A DNA stretch of 64,000 nt from Rhizobium sp. BK418 (GCF_004341105.1 NZ_SLZK01000002.1:62001-126000), one strand, 5' to 3'; counted from the first letter of the stretch, positions 35,200 to 43,498 are shown. Translations and numbers: made by a program. The notes: generated by a model from the letters alone, not told the origin.

Positions 35200-35472
35200 T
35201 CAGCGGATATAGGTTCGCAATATTTCCGATATTTCCTCGACCGCTTCCGCCCTCGCCTTCTCGTCGGCGGCATGCAGCACATGTTCGTGCAGGTGATCGT
35301 CCAGCACCTCGCCGGTCAGCCCCGTCAGCGCGCCGCGCACGGAGGCGAGAAGCTGCAGGATTTCGCCGCAGGGGCGCTCGGCTTCCAGCGCGCGCTCGAC
35401 GGCCTCGAGCTGGCCTCGGAGGCGGCTGACGCGGGCGATGAGCTTCTTCTTCTGGTGGGTCGTATGGGACAT
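35200..35472 (-). CDS. dmeR: CsoR/RcnR-family metal-responsive repressor DmeR
   Basis: A 90-residue all-helical repressor. RcnR/DmeR-type metal ligands are visible: an N-terminal His (SHTTH), Cys in RPCGEILQLL, and His in DDHLHEHVLH; the pattern His-Cys-His-His fits Ni/Co rather than Cu sensing. It is followed 23 bases later by dmeF, so metal would derepress both. The operator is the G6 tract at 35490-35501. An AGAGGCG ribosome site precedes the ATG at 35472. Confidence 0.93.
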   Translation of the reverse strand: MSHTTHQKKKLIARVSRLRGQLEAVERALEAERPCGEILQLLASVRGALTGLTGEVLDDHLHEHVLHAADEKARAEAVEEISEILRTYIR

Positions 35473-35489
35473 GATCGCCTCTAATTAGG

Positions 35490-35501
35490 ATAGGGGGGTA
35501 T
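35490..35501. promoter_or_regulatory. DmeR/RcnR-type operator
   Basis: ATAGGGGGGTAT: a run of six G flanked by inverted ATA/TAT, 18-29 bases upstream of dmeR. This G/C-tract-with-AT-dyad layout is the known binding pattern of RcnR and DmeR proteins. Confidence 0.75.
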
Positions 35502-35557
35502 ACTATTTCTTGTCGAAAGGTGAAAGCGACAAGGCGACGCATCTCACGGATTTCGTC

Positions 35558-35764
35558 ATGTCCGATCTCAAACACGCTCTCGAGGGAAACGCCTCGAACG
35601 CGGCCATGGCAACAAAAGCAAGCGGAAATGCGCTGACGAACGCTCCGCTGTCCGAACTAACGCCACCTGATCGGCCATTGACAAATGAGCGGTTTCGGAG
35701 GATTGATCTTGGCATGATCGAGAACGCGCACCATAACCGCTCGTATTTTTGGCTGTACCTGTAA
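35558..35764 (+). CDS. Possible small protein gene, unrecognised
   Basis: A 68-codon frame from ATG 35558 (MSDLKHALEGNASNAAMATK) ending NRSYFWLYL, in a 394-base gap between dmeR and the next acetyltransferase. No family is recognised, and the ribosome site is poor (CACGGA, 9 bases upstream). A frame on the other strand (35503-35775) covers the same region. Its only support is a terminator hairpin at 35792-35818 on the same strand, 27 bases after the stop. It may be a small RNA rather than a coding gene. Confidence 0.25.
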   Translation: MSDLKHALEGNASNAAMATKASGNALTNAPLSELTPPDRPLTNERFRRIDLGMIENAHHNRSYFWLYL

Positions 35765-35791
35765 GGGGCGGCCAAGACAGATCATAATGTC

Positions 35792-35818
35792 AACAAGCCG
35801 CCGTCAGGCGGCTTTGTT
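35792..35818 (+). terminator. Rho-independent terminator in the dmeR upstream gap
   Basis: AAGCCGCC pairs with GGCGGCTT around a GTCA loop, extended by AAC/GTT with one bulged T, and followed by TTTGTTGT. It is oriented to end a + strand transcript that starts between dmeR and here. Confidence 0.7.
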
Positions 35819-35866
35819 GTATCGGCAGCGTCCTGACGGCATAATTTCGAAAAGGACGCGAAAACC

Positions 35867-36361
35867 GTGCTTGAATTAGAAGACAGCGAAATATCGCTCA
35901 TGCGCCCGCCGGTGGTGACGATCCGCGCCGCCAAACCCCGCGACATCGCCGAACTCCATGAAATGATCGGCCTGCTTGCCGCTCACCACGGCGACATCTC
36001 GGCCTCGACGCCGGAGCAGCTCGAACGCGATCTTTTCGGCCCGACGCCCTGGATCTCGGCTATCGTCGCAGAAGGCAGCGAGGGTCTGATCGGCTACGCC
36101 ATCCTCGTCCCGCTCTACCGGGCGCAGGAAGGCAAGCGCGGCATGGATCTGCATCACCTTTTCGTGCGTGATGGCCATCGCGGCCATGGCACGGGTCAGC
36201 TTCTGGTCGACCGCGCCCGCGAAACCGCACGTATGGCAGGCTGCGATTACCTTTCCGTCAGCGCTGCCACCGGCAATGTCAAAGCGCACCGCTTCTACGA
36301 ACAAATGGACTTCACCCCTCGCCCGGTCACCGGCATGCGCTATATGCAGGCTCTGTCGTGA
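35867..36361 (+). CDS. GNAT family N-acetyltransferase
   Basis: A 164-residue acetyltransferase resembling the diamine/thialysine (SSAT-like) or amino-acid GNAT group. It begins TIRAAKPRDIAELHEMIGLLAAHHG and has MDLHHLFVRDGHRGHGTGQLLV, where GHGTG is the acetyl-CoA loop, and VSAATGNVKAHRFYEQMDF near the end. The start is GTG at 35867 with AAAGGA 8 bases before it; ATG at 35900 is an alternative. It is followed 40 bases later by the PfpI gene on the same strand. Confidence 0.88.
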   Translation: MLELEDSEISLMRPPVVTIRAAKPRDIAELHEMIGLLAAHHGDISASTPEQLERDLFGPTPWISAIVAEGSEGLIGYAILVPLYRAQEGKRGMDLHHLFVRDGHRGHGTGQLLVDRARETARMAGCDYLSVSAATGNVKAHRFYEQMDFTPRPVTGMRYMQALS

Positions 36362-36401
36362 GCGGCACCAGCCGCTCGGCCATCTTGCAAGGGAGGAAAA
36401 C

Positions 36402-36980
36402 ATGACCCGACTGGCGGTGGTTCTGACCGACGGCTTCGCGGACTGGGAAGTGGGGCAGCTTGCTGCCTCCGCCCGCACCCATTTCGGCTTCGACGTGGTG
36501 ACGGCAAGTCCCGGCGGCGCAGAGGTGCGCTCCATGGGCGGGCTGCGGGTGGCCGCCGATACTGTCGCCGAAAACCTGCATGGTGACGCTTTCGATGCAC
36601 TTGTTATCTGCGGCGGGACGATCTGGGATACCGAAAAGGCACCCGACCTTTCGCCCGTCATCAACGATTTTATCGGGCGCGGCAAGCTCACGGCGGCGAT
36701 CTGCGGCGGGACATTGGCGTTGGCGCGCGCCGGTGTGCTGAACGACATTCCGCACACCAGCAATGCGCCTGATTTTGTCGCCAGTGCCGAGGGTTATCGC
36801 GGCCAGGCGCACTACCGCGACGGACCACAGGCTGTGCGTTCAGGCATGATCGTGACCGCACCCGGCTCGGCACCAATCACCTTTACGGCGGAAATCTTCC
36901 GTGCCCTCGGCTTCGGCAGCGAAGAGTTAGATACCTATGTGCAGATTTTCGGCGCGGAGCATCAGCCGAAGGCGGCGTGA
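36402..36980 (+). CDS. DJ-1/PfpI family protein (type 1 amidotransferase-like)
   Basis: A 192-residue DJ-1/PfpI protein, distinct from the one at 30878. It opens LAVVLTDGFADWEVGQL, with Glu at the catalytic acidic position, and the nucleophile elbow is LTAAICGGTLALARAG (Cys about residue 102), lacking the His that follows the Cys in the other one, as in the YdeA-like branch. Function unknown. GGGAGG lies 6 bases before the ATG at 36402. Its 3' end overlaps a small convergent gene by 19 bases. Confidence 0.9.
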   Translation: MTRLAVVLTDGFADWEVGQLAASARTHFGFDVVTASPGGAEVRSMGGLRVAADTVAENLHGDAFDALVICGGTIWDTEKAPDLSPVINDFIGRGKLTAAICGGTLALARAGVLNDIPHTSNAPDFVASAEGYRGQAHYRDGPQAVRSGMIVTAPGSAPITFTAEIFRALGFGSEELDTYVQIFGAEHQPKAA

Positions 36981-37267
36981 GCCGCGCTAAGCAACTCTAT
37001 CACTTCGGCCGTCGTGCCTTGGCGGTCGCCTCGTGCGCCCGGCCGGGTCGCCCATTGGTGAAGTGCCGACTTGACGAAGAGGAAGGCAGCGGCCCGAGCC
37101 TGCGCAAGATCGCCGGGATTATCGAGAGGGCTCGCCATCTTTGCCTCCATGGCAGCAAGCGTATCTGTGAACCAGCGCGCGAGCACCGCGTTGCGCGCGC
37201 CAAGGCGATCCCTCATGCGGGCGATGGCGGCGTCAGTTTCCTCGAGCGACGGATGGTTCATGGCCAT
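36962..37267 (-). CDS. Small conserved hypothetical protein
   Basis: About 101 residues, mostly helical: MNHPSLEETDAAIARMRDRL, ARWFTDTLAAMEAKM, and AAAFLFVKSALHQWATRPGA, ending in TAEVIELLSAAHAAFG. It has no signal peptide, membrane helix or known motif. The start may be TTG 37270, ATG 37267 or ATG 37261; none has a good ribosome site. It overlaps the PfpI gene by 19 bases at the 3' ends. Coding quality (amino-acid make-up, third-position GC) suggests it is real, with moderate certainty. Confidence 0.55.
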   Translation of the reverse strand: MAMNHPSLEETDAAIARMRDRLGARNAVLARWFTDTLAAMEAKMASPLDNPGDLAQARAAAFLFVKSALHQWATRPGARGDRQGTTAEVIELLSAAHAAFG

Positions 37268-37301
37268 CAATCTAGCCTGTGGCGCTTGCCCGAGGCAGGC
37301 G

Positions 37302-38216
37302 CTACTTGCTCGGCACCGCCTTCAAATAGGCGGAGATCGCTTCGATATCGGACTGCGGCAGACGGGCGATATTCTGCTGCACGTCGACCATCTGCCCGCC
37401 GGCGGAGTCGAAATCGGGGGTGAAGCCGGTCTGCAGGTAGTTGGTGATATCGGCCTCGCTCCAGGAGCCGATGCTTTTCGAGCCCGGCGTGATATCGGGT
37501 ATGCGACCCTTGCCTTCCGGGTTAGGGGCGCCGGCGAGCCACTGGTCGCGGACGAAGCCGCCGAGGGAATCGCGTGGGGTATGGCATTCGCCGCAATGGC
37601 CGAGGCCTTCGACCAGATACTGGCCGCGCTTCAACCTGTCATCGGCGTTGGCGAGTACGACGCGCGGCTGGTCATTGAAATAAAGGAGCTTCCAGGCGCC
37701 GAGCGCCAGGCGGATGTTAAAGGGGAACGGCAATTCGTGCGGCGGGACGACATTGCTGCTCTTCGGCAGCGTCTTTAGATAGGCAAAGAGATCGTTGACA
37801 TCCTTGTCACTCATGCGCGCATAGGAGCCGTAAGGGAAGGATGGGTAAAGATGCTGGCCGTCGGGACCGACGCCGCGCTTCATAGCGTTGCCGAACTGGG
37901 CGAGCGTCCAGCGGCCGATGCCCGCCTGTTCATCCGGGGAAATGTTGGGGACGTGGAACGTGCCGAAGGGGCTCTTCAGTGCGAGACCACCGGCAAGGGT
38001 CAGCTTCGTATCGCCTTGCGCGCCAGGGGCGGCATGACAGCTGACGCAGCCGCCGGCCCAGAACACTTTTTCGCCGTTTGCTACGTCGGGCGCACCGAGA
38101 TTGGCCCAATGGCTTTCCGGCAGCGGGTCCGGCGCGGTGACGAAATAAAAAACCGCGCCGCCAATCACGACGACGCCGATGAGACAGAGCACAAAGCGGA
38201 CGAACCTGCGGACCAT
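37302..38216 (-). CDS. Membrane-anchored dihaem cytochrome c
   Basis: A 304-residue protein with an N-terminal membrane anchor (VRFVLCLIGVVVIGGAVFYF, about residues 6-26) and two haem c domains. The haem sites are CVSCH (about residue 57) and CGECH (about residue 208). Distal ligands are probably Met in DGQHLYPSFPYGSYARM and in SAGGQMVDV. Similar proteins are electron-transfer subunits of periplasmic alcohol, aldehyde or sugar dehydrogenases. It is followed upstream in transcription by a cytochrome c' type gene 140 bases away, same strand. Confidence 0.93.
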   Translation of the reverse strand: MVRRFVRFVLCLIGVVVIGGAVFYFVTAPDPLPESHWANLGAPDVANGEKVFWAGGCVSCHAAPGAQGDTKLTLAGGLALKSPFGTFHVPNISPDEQAGIGRWTLAQFGNAMKRGVGPDGQHLYPSFPYGSYARMSDKDVNDLFAYLKTLPKSSNVVPPHELPFPFNIRLALGAWKLLYFNDQPRVVLANADDRLKRGQYLVEGLGHCGECHTPRDSLGGFVRDQWLAGAPNPEGKGRIPDITPGSKSIGSWSEADITNYLQTGFTPDFDSAGGQMVDVQQNIARLPQSDIEAISAYLKAVPSK

Positions 38217-38356
38217 GCGCCGCCTCTCCTTCTATCGATATCAAGGGCATTCCGGGATTCGCTCGCCGGGTCCCGCTGCCGGCGAGAATAAAGCGATCCG
38301 CACCGGCGGCAAGGGCCGGTGCGGATGACGGGGTCGTCTGGGAATGGCTCTATCGC

Positions 38357-38800
38357 TTAGTCCTTCTTGATACGATAGAGCTGATGACAGCCACCGCAAT
38401 TGCCGCCAACGGTGTTAAGCGCCGCGCCAACGCCGGCAGCATCAGCCGGCAGCTGGGCGAGCACGGTCTCGGCGTCGGTAGACAGCTTCATGGCGCGTGC
38501 CTTGAAGTCATCCATGTTTTCCCAGATCTTCGGGCTTGCTTCGCTGTCGCCCGTCTCGGTGCCCGGCTTGAACTGCTCCGGGAAAGCCTTTGCGGTTTGA
38601 GCGATCGTCGTCAGTGCTGCCTTGACGGCATCCGCATCATAGGGCTTCGTGCCCTTGGCGATGGCCGAAAGCGCACCTGCTGCGCCACCGATCTGCTTCA
38701 TCATTCCAACGCGTGCGTCATGCGTGCCGTCGGCCGCCATGGCCGAACCGATGGCAATGCCGGCAAGCGCAACAGCCGTCGCTATTGTTTTCCAATTCAT
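38357..38800 (-). CDS. Cytochrome c prime (c') family protein
   Basis: A 147-residue periplasmic cytochrome of the four-helix c' type. Signal peptide MNWKTIATAVALAGIAIGSAMA, then the family order: RVGMMKQIGGAAGALSAIAKG, ENMDDFKARAMKLSTDAETV, and the C-terminal haem site CGGCHQLYRIKK. Family members bind NO or CO at a five-coordinate haem, or transfer electrons if Met (as RVGMM) ligates. The ATG at 38800 has GGAGAGAG upstream. The dihaem cytochrome c gene follows, so the two may work together in the periplasm. Confidence 0.93.
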   Translation of the reverse strand: MNWKTIATAVALAGIAIGSAMAADGTHDARVGMMKQIGGAAGALSAIAKGTKPYDADAVKAALTTIAQTAKAFPEQFKPGTETGDSEASPKIWENMDDFKARAMKLSTDAETVLAQLPADAAGVGAALNTVGGNCGGCHQLYRIKKD

Positions 38801-38936
38801 TCTTCTCTCTCCATTGTTCCGCCGGCAAAACCGGCCGGGGCAAATCTGCACGGCGATCATGACAAAATCCACCTCGCCGCATAGTCACGTTTGGCCGGAT
38901 CCTCATAAAAACAATGTGATAAGCATCGATGGAATA

Positions 38937-39572
38937 TTATGCAGTCTTCCATCCTTGCCAGAGGCTGATCGCCGATATGACGACCAGCAGCAGGCCGGCG
39001 AGACGGCCGATGACAGCAGTCGTATTCGGGTTGGAAACCAGGAGATCACGGCTGCGACCGGCGGTCATGGCAAGCGTGCCATAAACGCCAAGCTGCGTGA
39101 GCACCGTCATGGCGCCCATGATCAGGCCCTGCAGCCAGATCGGCCCATATTCCGGCTTGATGAATTGCGGATAGACCGCCAGCACGAAAATATAGGCCTT
39201 GGGATTGACGAGGCAGGTGACTGCCCCCTGCCGGAACGCCTTCCAGGTGGAGCGCGCCGTGCCGGGGCCGACCGCCTCGACCTTGATCGAACTCCTCATC
39301 AGCGAGATGCCGATCCAGATCATGTAGGCAACGCCGGCAAAGAGCAGCAGGTTGAAAACACCCGGCAGCATGGCGACGAGGATGCCCACTCCCGCCGCAC
39401 CATAGGCGGAATGCACCGCCCCGCCCAGCATGATGCCGCTGGTAGCGGCGAGCCCCCGTCTGGTGCCGCCGGTCAGCGCATTGGCGAGCACGAAGAGCAT
39501 GTCCATGCCCGGCACGATGATGATGCCGAAGAGAAGGGTGAAGTAGAGCCAGAGGCTTTCGTGATAATTCAT
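38937..39572 (-). CDS. LysE/RhtB family exporter
   Basis: A 211-residue, six-helix membrane protein of the LysE/RhtB family that exports amino acids or their derivatives. Seen: LYFTLLFGIIIVPGMDMLFVLANALTGGTRRGLAATSGIMLGG (TM1-2 with the PGP-like PGM motif and GxxxG), VAYMIWIGISLMRS (TM3) and the FRQGAVTCLVNPKAYIFVLAVYPQF loop with the conserved NPKA. The ligand is unknown. It is divergent from the WYL regulator at 39701, its likely controller. Confidence 0.92.
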   Translation of the reverse strand: MNYHESLWLYFTLLFGIIIVPGMDMLFVLANALTGGTRRGLAATSGIMLGGAVHSAYGAAGVGILVAMLPGVFNLLLFAGVAYMIWIGISLMRSSIKVEAVGPGTARSTWKAFRQGAVTCLVNPKAYIFVLAVYPQFIKPEYGPIWLQGLIMGAMTVLTQLGVYGTLAMTAGRSRDLLVSNPNTTAVIGRLAGLLLVVISAISLWQGWKTA

Positions 39573-39660
39573 GTCAGTTGTCCGTCCCGTATTCCTAGGT
39601 GCTTTTCCAGGAAGCACATTAATTTCAAATCGATAGATGGGCTCTATACGGCAGGCCAAC

Positions 39661-39676
39661 TGACAATGTATTGTCA
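39661..39676. promoter_or_regulatory. Dyad TGACAAT-GT-ATTGTCA upstream of the WYL regulator
   Basis: Seven-base arms with a two-base centre, between the divergent lysE-like and WYL-regulator genes, 25 bases before the latter's ATG. It is a plausible operator of the regulator. Confidence 0.55.
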
Positions 39677-39700
39677 GGAGCGTGGGAGAAAGGGTGGCAA

Positions 39701-40402
39701 ATGCGCAAGGCCTCCAGGCTTTTCGAGATCATCCAGATATTGCGGCTGGCGAAGAAGCCGATGACGGCCGCCGTCATGGCCGAAAAGCTGGAAGTGACGG
39801 TGCGCTCGATTTATCGCGACATCGCCGCGCTGCAGGCAATGCGGGTGCCGATCGAGGGCGGGCGCGGCATCGGCTACATCATGCGGCCAGGCTTCGATCT
39901 GCCGCCACTGATGTTTTCGATCGAGGAAACCGAAGCGATCGTGCTGTCGCTGGCGCTGCTGGAACGCACCGGCGACGACGAACTGAAGCTCGCCGCCCGA
40001 CGCGTCAATCAGAAGCTTGCCGGCGCCGTGCCGCCGCCGCTCCGTCAGGCTATGGAGAACAAGGCGCTGTTTGCGTGGGGCACTATCGCTCCTGCACCTC
40101 CGGGAATGGATCTTGCCATGGTGCGCCGGGCAATCCGCGACGAGCGCAAGCTTAGCCTCAATTATCGCGACGAAATGGGACGTGCGACCGAGCGGATGAT
40201 CCGCCCGATCGCGCTGATCTATTATTCCCAGACCGCTAATATCGTCGCCTGGTGCGAACTCAGGCAGGCCATCCGCAACTTCCGCAGCGACCGGGTCGAG
40301 GCCTGTGCGGAGGCCGACGCCTTCTTCAAGGGCGAAGGCGACGCGCTGCGGACGTTTTGGACGCAAAGCTGGACGGAAGGGCCTGTCGCAGCGAATGCCT
40401 GA
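39701..40402 (+). CDS. WYL-domain (YafY-type) transcriptional regulator
   Basis: A 233-residue regulator with an N-terminal DeoR-like winged helix (RKASRLFEIIQILRLAKKP, MAEKLEVTVRSIYRDIAAL, PIEGGRGIGYIM) and a WYL domain (about 125-215: IRDERKLSLNYRD, RPIALIYYSQTANIVAWCELRQAIRNFRSDRV). WYL domains bind nucleic acids or small ligands. The ATG at 39701 has GGGAGAAAGG upstream. Divergent from the LysE-like exporter, with a 16-bp dyad between them. Confidence 0.9.
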   Translation: MRKASRLFEIIQILRLAKKPMTAAVMAEKLEVTVRSIYRDIAALQAMRVPIEGGRGIGYIMRPGFDLPPLMFSIEETEAIVLSLALLERTGDDELKLAARRVNQKLAGAVPPPLRQAMENKALFAWGTIAPAPPGMDLAMVRRAIRDERKLSLNYRDEMGRATERMIRPIALIYYSQTANIVAWCELRQAIRNFRSDRVEACAEADAFFKGEGDALRTFWTQSWTEGPVAANA

Positions 40403-40477
40403 ACCGCTGCCCCGGAAACGAGGCAAGAGAGACCCGGACGCAACCGGTACGTTCTTGATCGCTTTCAAGGAAGCAAA

Positions 40478-41248
40478 TCAGAGCGCCATGCCGCCGGAGA
40501 CCTCGATGCGCTGGGCGTTGACCCACCGATTGGCTTCCGTCAGCAACGAGGCGATCATCGGGCCGATATCGTCGGGCACGCCGGCGCGGCCAAGCGCCGT
40601 CATGGCGGCGACCCGGCGGTTGATCTCCGGATTATCGCGGACCATACCGCCACTGAAATCCGTTTCGATGGCACCGGGTGCAACGGTGTTGACGGCAATG
40701 CCGCGGGCGCCAAGCTCATTGGCCATATAGCGCGTCAGCACCTCGACAGCGCCCTTTAGCGAACCGTAGGCCGAGGAGCCCGGTACGGCAACGCGTGCAA
40801 GACCACTGGAAAGATTGACGATGCGGCCGCCATCGGCAATCACCGGCAGAAGCTTCTGCGTCAGGAAGAAGACGCCCTTGAAATGGATGTTATAGAGCTT
40901 GTCCATTTCCGCCTCAGTCGTCTCGGTGATCGAGGCGTGGTAGGCGGTGCCGGCATTGTTGACAAGGAAGTCGAAACGGTCACGGCCCCAGCTCTTCAGC
41001 ACCGAGCGGACGCTGCCGACGAAGGCGTCGAAGGCTTCGACATTGCCGGTATCGAGCTGCAGGGCAGCGGCCTTGCAGCCGAGCGCCTCGACTTCAGTCA
41101 CGACCTTGTCTGCCTCGGCACGGTTGGAATTATAGGTGAAGATCACGTCGACGCCATCACGGGCGAGGCTGACGACGGTGTTTCGGCCGAGGCCGCGGCT
41201 GCCACCTGTGACGATTGCGATTTTGGAAAGTGCGTTCTGATCGGTCAT
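40478..41248 (-). CDS. SDR family oxidoreductase
   Basis: A 256-residue classical short-chain dehydrogenase. The cofactor motif is AIVTGGSRGLGRNTV (about residues 10-24), then NNAG, catalytic Ser in IVNLSSGLARV, and YGSLK (Tyr-x3-Lys). IAVNTVAPGAIETDFSGG and the end VNAQRIEVSGGMAL fit FabG-like or Gno-like enzymes; the substrate is unknown. AAGGAG lies 9 bases before the ATG at 41248. Divergent from an AraC regulator (41418), its probable controller. Confidence 0.93.
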   Translation of the reverse strand: MTDQNALSKIAIVTGGSRGLGRNTVVSLARDGVDVIFTYNSNRAEADKVVTEVEALGCKAAALQLDTGNVEAFDAFVGSVRSVLKSWGRDRFDFLVNNAGTAYHASITETTEAEMDKLYNIHFKGVFFLTQKLLPVIADGGRIVNLSSGLARVAVPGSSAYGSLKGAVEVLTRYMANELGARGIAVNTVAPGAIETDFSGGMVRDNPEINRRVAAMTALGRAGVPDDIGPMIASLLTEANRWVNAQRIEVSGGMAL

Positions 41249-41417
41249 CTCGGTACTCCTTGTTCAGATGGCTGGAATCTAGGACCTGACAGCCCTTTCC
41301 TTGAATGCCGAAAGCCTCGAATTTCTTGCCTATTCCTCCAACCGGCTTGTCCGCTTGCCGGCAGGCAGTAAGATGACGGGGCATAAGCACCGCACGGTCT
41401 GCCACCGGAGAATGATG

Positions 41418-42332
41418 ATGTCCGACGCAATCAAGAACGCTATTACCGAATACATGGAGAGCCATGGTGGCGGCGACGGTCTCTACACGACGGCACTGCC
41501 CGGTCTTTACCTGATGCGTGCTTCGACGCTCACCATGCCGAAGCCGGCGATCTATCGCCCGGCGCTCTGCATCATCGTCGACGGTGCCAAGCAGATCATG
41601 TTCGGCGAGCGGCTTTTCACCTATACGGCGATGCAGGCGCTGGTGATCAGCGTCGAGATGCCGGCCTTCGGACAGGTCATCCAGGCGAGCCCGGAGCGGC
41701 CGATGATCGCGCTGACCCTGGAGCTCGATGTCACCATCCTGCGGGACGTTCTCGAAGAGATGGAAAGCCCGCCCAAGCCATCCGGCGAAGGCGGTCAGGG
41801 TGTTTTCGTCCAGCAGTTCGGACCGGAATTGCAGGACTGCACCCTGCGGCTGATGCGAATGCTGGCGACGCCGAAATCTATCCCGATCCTGCGACAGGCG
41901 ATCTTGCGGGAAATCAGCTTCTGGCTGCTCACAGGCGAGAACGGCGGCGAAGTCTGCAAGCTGGCGCTGCCTGGAAGCCAGACGCGGCGCGTGGCCGATG
42001 CGATCCATCTCTTACGCGACAACTTCACTGCGCCTGTCCGTGTGGAACAGCTGGCGGCGGCAGCAAAGATGAGCCCCTCTTCCTTCCACCAGCATTTCAA
42101 GATGCTGACCTCGATGAGCCCGCTGCAATATCAGAAACAGCTCCGGCTTCTGGAGGCGCGGCGGCTGATGGTGGCTGACGGCATCAATGCCGCCAATGCG
42201 GCCTATCAGGTGGGTTATGAAAGTGCTTCGCAGTTCAGCCGCGAATATACGCGCATGTTCGGCACGCCGCCAAAGAAGGATGCGCTGGAGCACCGGGCAC
42301 AGCCGGCAACAGCGGACACAGAACTGATTTAG
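41418..42332 (+). CDS. AraC-family transcriptional regulator
   Basis: A 304-residue regulator of the AraC subgroup with an N-terminal AraC_N cupin-like domain (about 1-185: LYTTALPGLYLMRASTLTMPKPAIYRPALCIIVDGAKQ) and two C-terminal helix-turn-helix motifs (about 200-295: VRVEQLAAAAKMSPSSFHQHFKMLTSMSPLQYQKQLRLLEARR and AAYQVGYESASQFSREYTRMFG). Tandem ATGs occur at 41412, 41415 and 41418; the last has the best spacing (7) to GGAG. Such regulators commonly control a divergent SDR or alcohol dehydrogenase, here the gene at 41248. Its end overlaps the next gene by 4 bases (convergent). Confidence 0.92.
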   Translation: MSDAIKNAITEYMESHGGGDGLYTTALPGLYLMRASTLTMPKPAIYRPALCIIVDGAKQIMFGERLFTYTAMQALVISVEMPAFGQVIQASPERPMIALTLELDVTILRDVLEEMESPPKPSGEGGQGVFVQQFGPELQDCTLRLMRMLATPKSIPILRQAILREISFWLLTGENGGEVCKLALPGSQTRRVADAIHLLRDNFTAPVRVEQLAAAAKMSPSSFHQHFKMLTSMSPLQYQKQLRLLEARRLMVADGINAANAAYQVGYESASQFSREYTRMFGTPPKKDALEHRAQPATADTELI

Positions 42333-43174
42333 TAATTCAGTCGGCGGCTGTCCTCGCGGCCGAAACCGCGGATTTCCAGCCGGTCGGCATAGACATCGAC
42401 GATGGCGAAGGTGTTCTCGTTCTCGGTATCGACAACACCCTTGAAATTGACGAAGTGGCAGCCGGCGACCTGGCCGTAATTGCCGACATGGTTATGGCCG
42501 TTGAGATAGGCAACGACATTGTCCTGCGAGGACAGGAGCTCGACGATACGCTCGCGATCCCACATGTCATGTTCACAGGGCGGGTGGACGGGGAAGTGAT
42601 TCATGACGATCACCTTCTCGCCCTCGACCTTCGCTTGTTCGATTTCGCCTGCGAGCCAGGCAAATTGCTCGTCGCTGAGCGATGCATTCCATTCATGCGC
42701 GTTCTCGGCGCCGGCGGCCAGCAGAGCCGCCAGTCGCTCGCTGCCGAGCACGCGGAAGGGATGGCCTTCCGGCGATGAGAAGATGCTGACTTCATTGCCG
42801 TTGAGCACGATGAAGCGGAAACCGTGACGCTGGAAACTGTAATAGGACGCCGGCATGCCGACACGCTCTGCAACCTTTTCCAGATATTGAGGGGCGACGC
42901 CGAAATCATGATTTCCGAGCAGAAAGTGCGCCTCGTGACGCAGCTTTTCATAGACGGGCAGGATATCGTCGAAGCTTCTGAAATCGCGGTCGATGATATC
43001 GCCGAGCGTCATGACGAAGCTCAGGTCCTCGCCATTGAAGGTCTCGATCGCGGCAGCAACCTTGGCGAGGCTGTTGGCGTAATAGCGCCCCATCTCGACT
43101 TGCGGTTCTATGGCGGCATATTGCGGATCGGCGATGATGCCGAAGCGGAAATAGGGAAGATCAGCTGATGACAT
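42329..43174 (-). CDS. Metallophosphoesterase (ADP-ribose/CDP-alcohol diphosphatase-like)
   Basis: A 281-residue calcineurin-type phosphoesterase. All five metal motifs are present: GIIADPQY (Asp; the His of DxH is replaced by Gln), LGDIIDRD, LLGNHDFG, MNHFPVHPP and NGHNHVGNY. DxQ with that order resembles Mn2+-dependent ADP-ribose/CDP-alcohol diphosphatases, so nucleotide-diphosphate hydrolysis is the best guess. No signal peptide is seen; it is probably cytoplasmic. It forms a run on the same strand with the three small genes up to 44229, but with a 64-base gap. Confidence 0.9.
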   Translation of the reverse strand: MSSADLPYFRFGIIADPQYAAIEPQVEMGRYYANSLAKVAAAIETFNGEDLSFVMTLGDIIDRDFRSFDDILPVYEKLRHEAHFLLGNHDFGVAPQYLEKVAERVGMPASYYSFQRHGFRFIVLNGNEVSIFSSPEGHPFRVLGSERLAALLAAGAENAHEWNASLSDEQFAWLAGEIEQAKVEGEKVIVMNHFPVHPPCEHDMWDRERIVELLSSQDNVVAYLNGHNHVGNYGQVAGCHFVNFKGVVDTENENTFAIVDVYADRLEIRGFGREDSRRLNY

Positions 43175-43238
43175 GCGGCGTGATGTAGTGGCCGCGGATG
43201 ACAGCGATGTGACGGTGCTGCCAACCGCGGCGCAACCC

Positions 43239-43460
43239 TCACCTCGTGGCGGGCGCTTCGCTCTGACGGTCGCTGAAATAAGGCAATGCGAACATGTAGA
43301 GGCCGCTGAACAACATCAGGAAAAGAGGCGGCAGCGGCGAATAGACCACCCAGGCCGGCGGCGTGCCGAAAGCCATGGTGGCGAAATTGGCAATGACCGT
43401 CAGCGTGAAGATTATGGACAGCCAGCGGTGAAGCTGGCGGATAAACTTGTTCCAATTCAT
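43239..43460 (-). CDS. Small membrane protein, two helices
   Basis: 73 residues: MNWNKFIRQLHRWLSIIFTL...ANFATMAFG (first helix) and WVVYSPLPPLFLMLFSGLYMFALPYF (second helix). Function unknown; small genes of this kind often follow ArsR-SRPBCC pairs in rhizobia, but that is recollection, not shown here. The ATG at 43460 lies 8 bases after GAGGAGG; an ATG at 43466 is too close to it. It lies 38 bases after the SRPBCC gene, same strand. Confidence 0.8.
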   Translation of the reverse strand: MNWNKFIRQLHRWLSIIFTLTVIANFATMAFGTPPAWVVYSPLPPLFLMLFSGLYMFALPYFSDRQSEAPATR

Positions 43461-43498
43461 TGGCATTTCCTCCTCAAGCAGGCTTCTGCGTCTGTATT

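Noticed and set aside
35503..35775. Minus-strand 90-codon frame upstream of dmeR
   Set aside because: It overlaps the DmeR operator and has no family support.
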